Positions 6,048 through 6,434 of a DNA stretch of 6,434 nt are shown here, piece by piece. The DNA lies in the NCBI GenBank assembly GCA_003694205.1, contig RFKS01000163.1, positions 1-6,434 on the forward strand, in the 5' to 3' direction. This DNA comes from Alphaproteobacteria bacterium. GTDB lineage: Bacteria; Pseudomonadota; Alphaproteobacteria; Sphingomonadales; Rhodothalassiaceae. Position 1 is the stretch's first letter. Each line of letters starts with the position of its first letter. The notes under the pieces are model-generated. The model was not told the DNA's origin. It was given only the letters and a program-made list of their open reading frames with translations, and ran no database searches. The position numbers were made by a program, and so were the translations under genes.

Positions 6048-6063
6048 TGGCACAAAAACTGCT
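6048..6063 (+). promoter_or_regulatory. Sigma-54 (-24/-12) promoter for the GGDEF gene
   Basis: TGGCACAAAAACTGCT matches the RpoN consensus TGGCAC-N5-TTGCW except for C in place of the first T of the -12 box. The invariant GG (6049-6050) and GC (6061-6062) have exact spacing. Transcription should start near 6074, giving a leader of about 31 bases to the ATG at 6105. It needs an ATP-dependent enhancer-binding activator, not encoded in this window. Confidence 0.72.
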
Positions 6064-6099
6064 TCAAGTCCCGTGCAATCCTTGTTCATCGGAGTAAGC

Positions 6100-6108
6100 A
6101 TGTCATGA
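6100..6108 (+). other. Two-codon ORF (ATG TCA TGA) overlapping the GGDEF start
   Basis: GGAG at 6091-6094 is five bases from an ATG at 6100 and ten bases from the ATG of the GGDEF gene at 6105. The first ATG reads Met-Ser-stop, and its TGA overlaps the second ATG as ATGA. Ribosomes could start at 6100, stop at once and reinitiate at 6105. Confidence 0.4.
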
Positions 6109-6434
6109 CGCAACCTGTTGCCTTGACGCCGGATCTCGATCTGCCGCAATTGCGGCTGAATGGTGGGCTGGCAGCCCGCTTCGGGACCATTGCCAAGCGC
6201 GCGCTTCGCCGCTCGCCCGAGGATGCCCATCTGCTGAGCGAGCTTCTTGAATATGCCGCAGCGGCGGAGGAACGCCTCGCGGAACAGCGCGCCCGCATCG
6301 CCTATCTCGAGAGCCTCGCCACCACCGACGAGCTGACCGGGCTCGCCAATCGCCGTGGTTTCGAACGCATCCTGAAGACGGCGATCGCGGCGGCTCGGCG
6401 GCACGAGGAGCAAGGTGTGCTCGGCTTTTTCGAC
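6105..6434 (+). CDS. GGDEF-domain protein, N-terminal part (cut by window edge)
   Basis: The frame is open from ATG at 6105 to the right edge, giving 110 codons. Residues 1-50 are an unrecognised N-terminal region; residues about 40-72 are strongly helical and charged (SELLEYAAAAEERLAEQRARIAYLES), likely a coiled-coil signalling helix. Residues 72-86, ATTDELTGLANRRGF, are the canonical N-terminal signature of GGDEF domains, and the window ends at GFFD, the first part of the expected metal-binding DxDxFK motif. The protein is therefore a probable diguanylate cyclase, but the GGDEF signature, I-site and any further EAL domain lie outside the window. No membrane segment or signal peptide is seen. 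The start is placed by GGAG at 6091-6094. Expression appears to be sigma-54 dependent (6048-6063), unlike pleD. Confidence 0.9.
   Translation, partial: MTQPVALTPDLDLPQLRLNGGLAARFGTIAKRALRRSPEDAHLLSELLEYAAAAEERLAEQRARIAYLESLATTDELTGLANRRGFERILKTAIAAARRHEEQGVLGFFD

Noticed and set aside
5613..6413. Minus-strand open frame of 266 codons across the DUF3572-like gene, the gap and the GGDEF gene
   Set aside because: It runs antisense through two better-supported coding regions and a promoter, with no motif of its own.

Overview
The window comes from a GC-rich alphaproteobacterium. This rests on the long two-lobed dCTP deaminase, the cysteine-free L33 gene, the overlapping divK-pleD pair and the adjacent DUF3572-type gene, a set that is typical of that class. 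A Rhodospirillales-like lineage is possible, but the sequence alone does not fix the order.

Layout, left to right. (1) Minus strand, 1-1006: N-terminal 335 codons of formate--tetrahydrofolate ligase (fhs), cut by the left edge. (2) Minus strand, 1196-1966: an Hpt phosphotransfer domain joined to a receiver-like domain that lacks the phospho-acceptor aspartate. (3) Plus strand, 2168-3289: dCTP deaminase. (4) Plus strand, 3397-3564: ribosomal protein L33, with a clear sigma-70-type promoter at 3306-3333. (5) Minus strand, 5384 down to 3595: divK and pleD, overlapping by ATGA and convergent with rpmG. (6) Plus strand, 5516-5866: a small DUF3572-like protein divergent from divK. (7) 5867-6104: a non-coding region rich in dyad symmetries with a near-consensus sigma-54 (-24/-12) promoter. 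(8) Plus strand, 6105 to the right edge: the start of a second GGDEF protein.

How the genes fit together. Four of the eight genes belong to phosphorelay and cyclic-di-GMP signalling: the Hpt/pseudo-receiver protein, DivK, PleD and the sigma-54-driven GGDEF protein. DivK and PleD are known cell-cycle and polarity regulators in Caulobacter relatives, and their translational coupling here suggests co-production. The others are housekeeping genes: one-carbon metabolism (fhs), pyrimidine nucleotide supply (dcd) and translation (rpmG). No mobile element, tRNA, rRNA or CRISPR array is visible.

The observations most worth a second look are the sigma-54 promoter with candidate enhancer dyads ahead of the GGDEF gene, the two-codon start-stop ORF at that gene's start codon, the Hpt protein with a dead receiver, and the perfect 14-bp palindrome inside the rpmG promoter. 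I see no clearly new multi-gene system.
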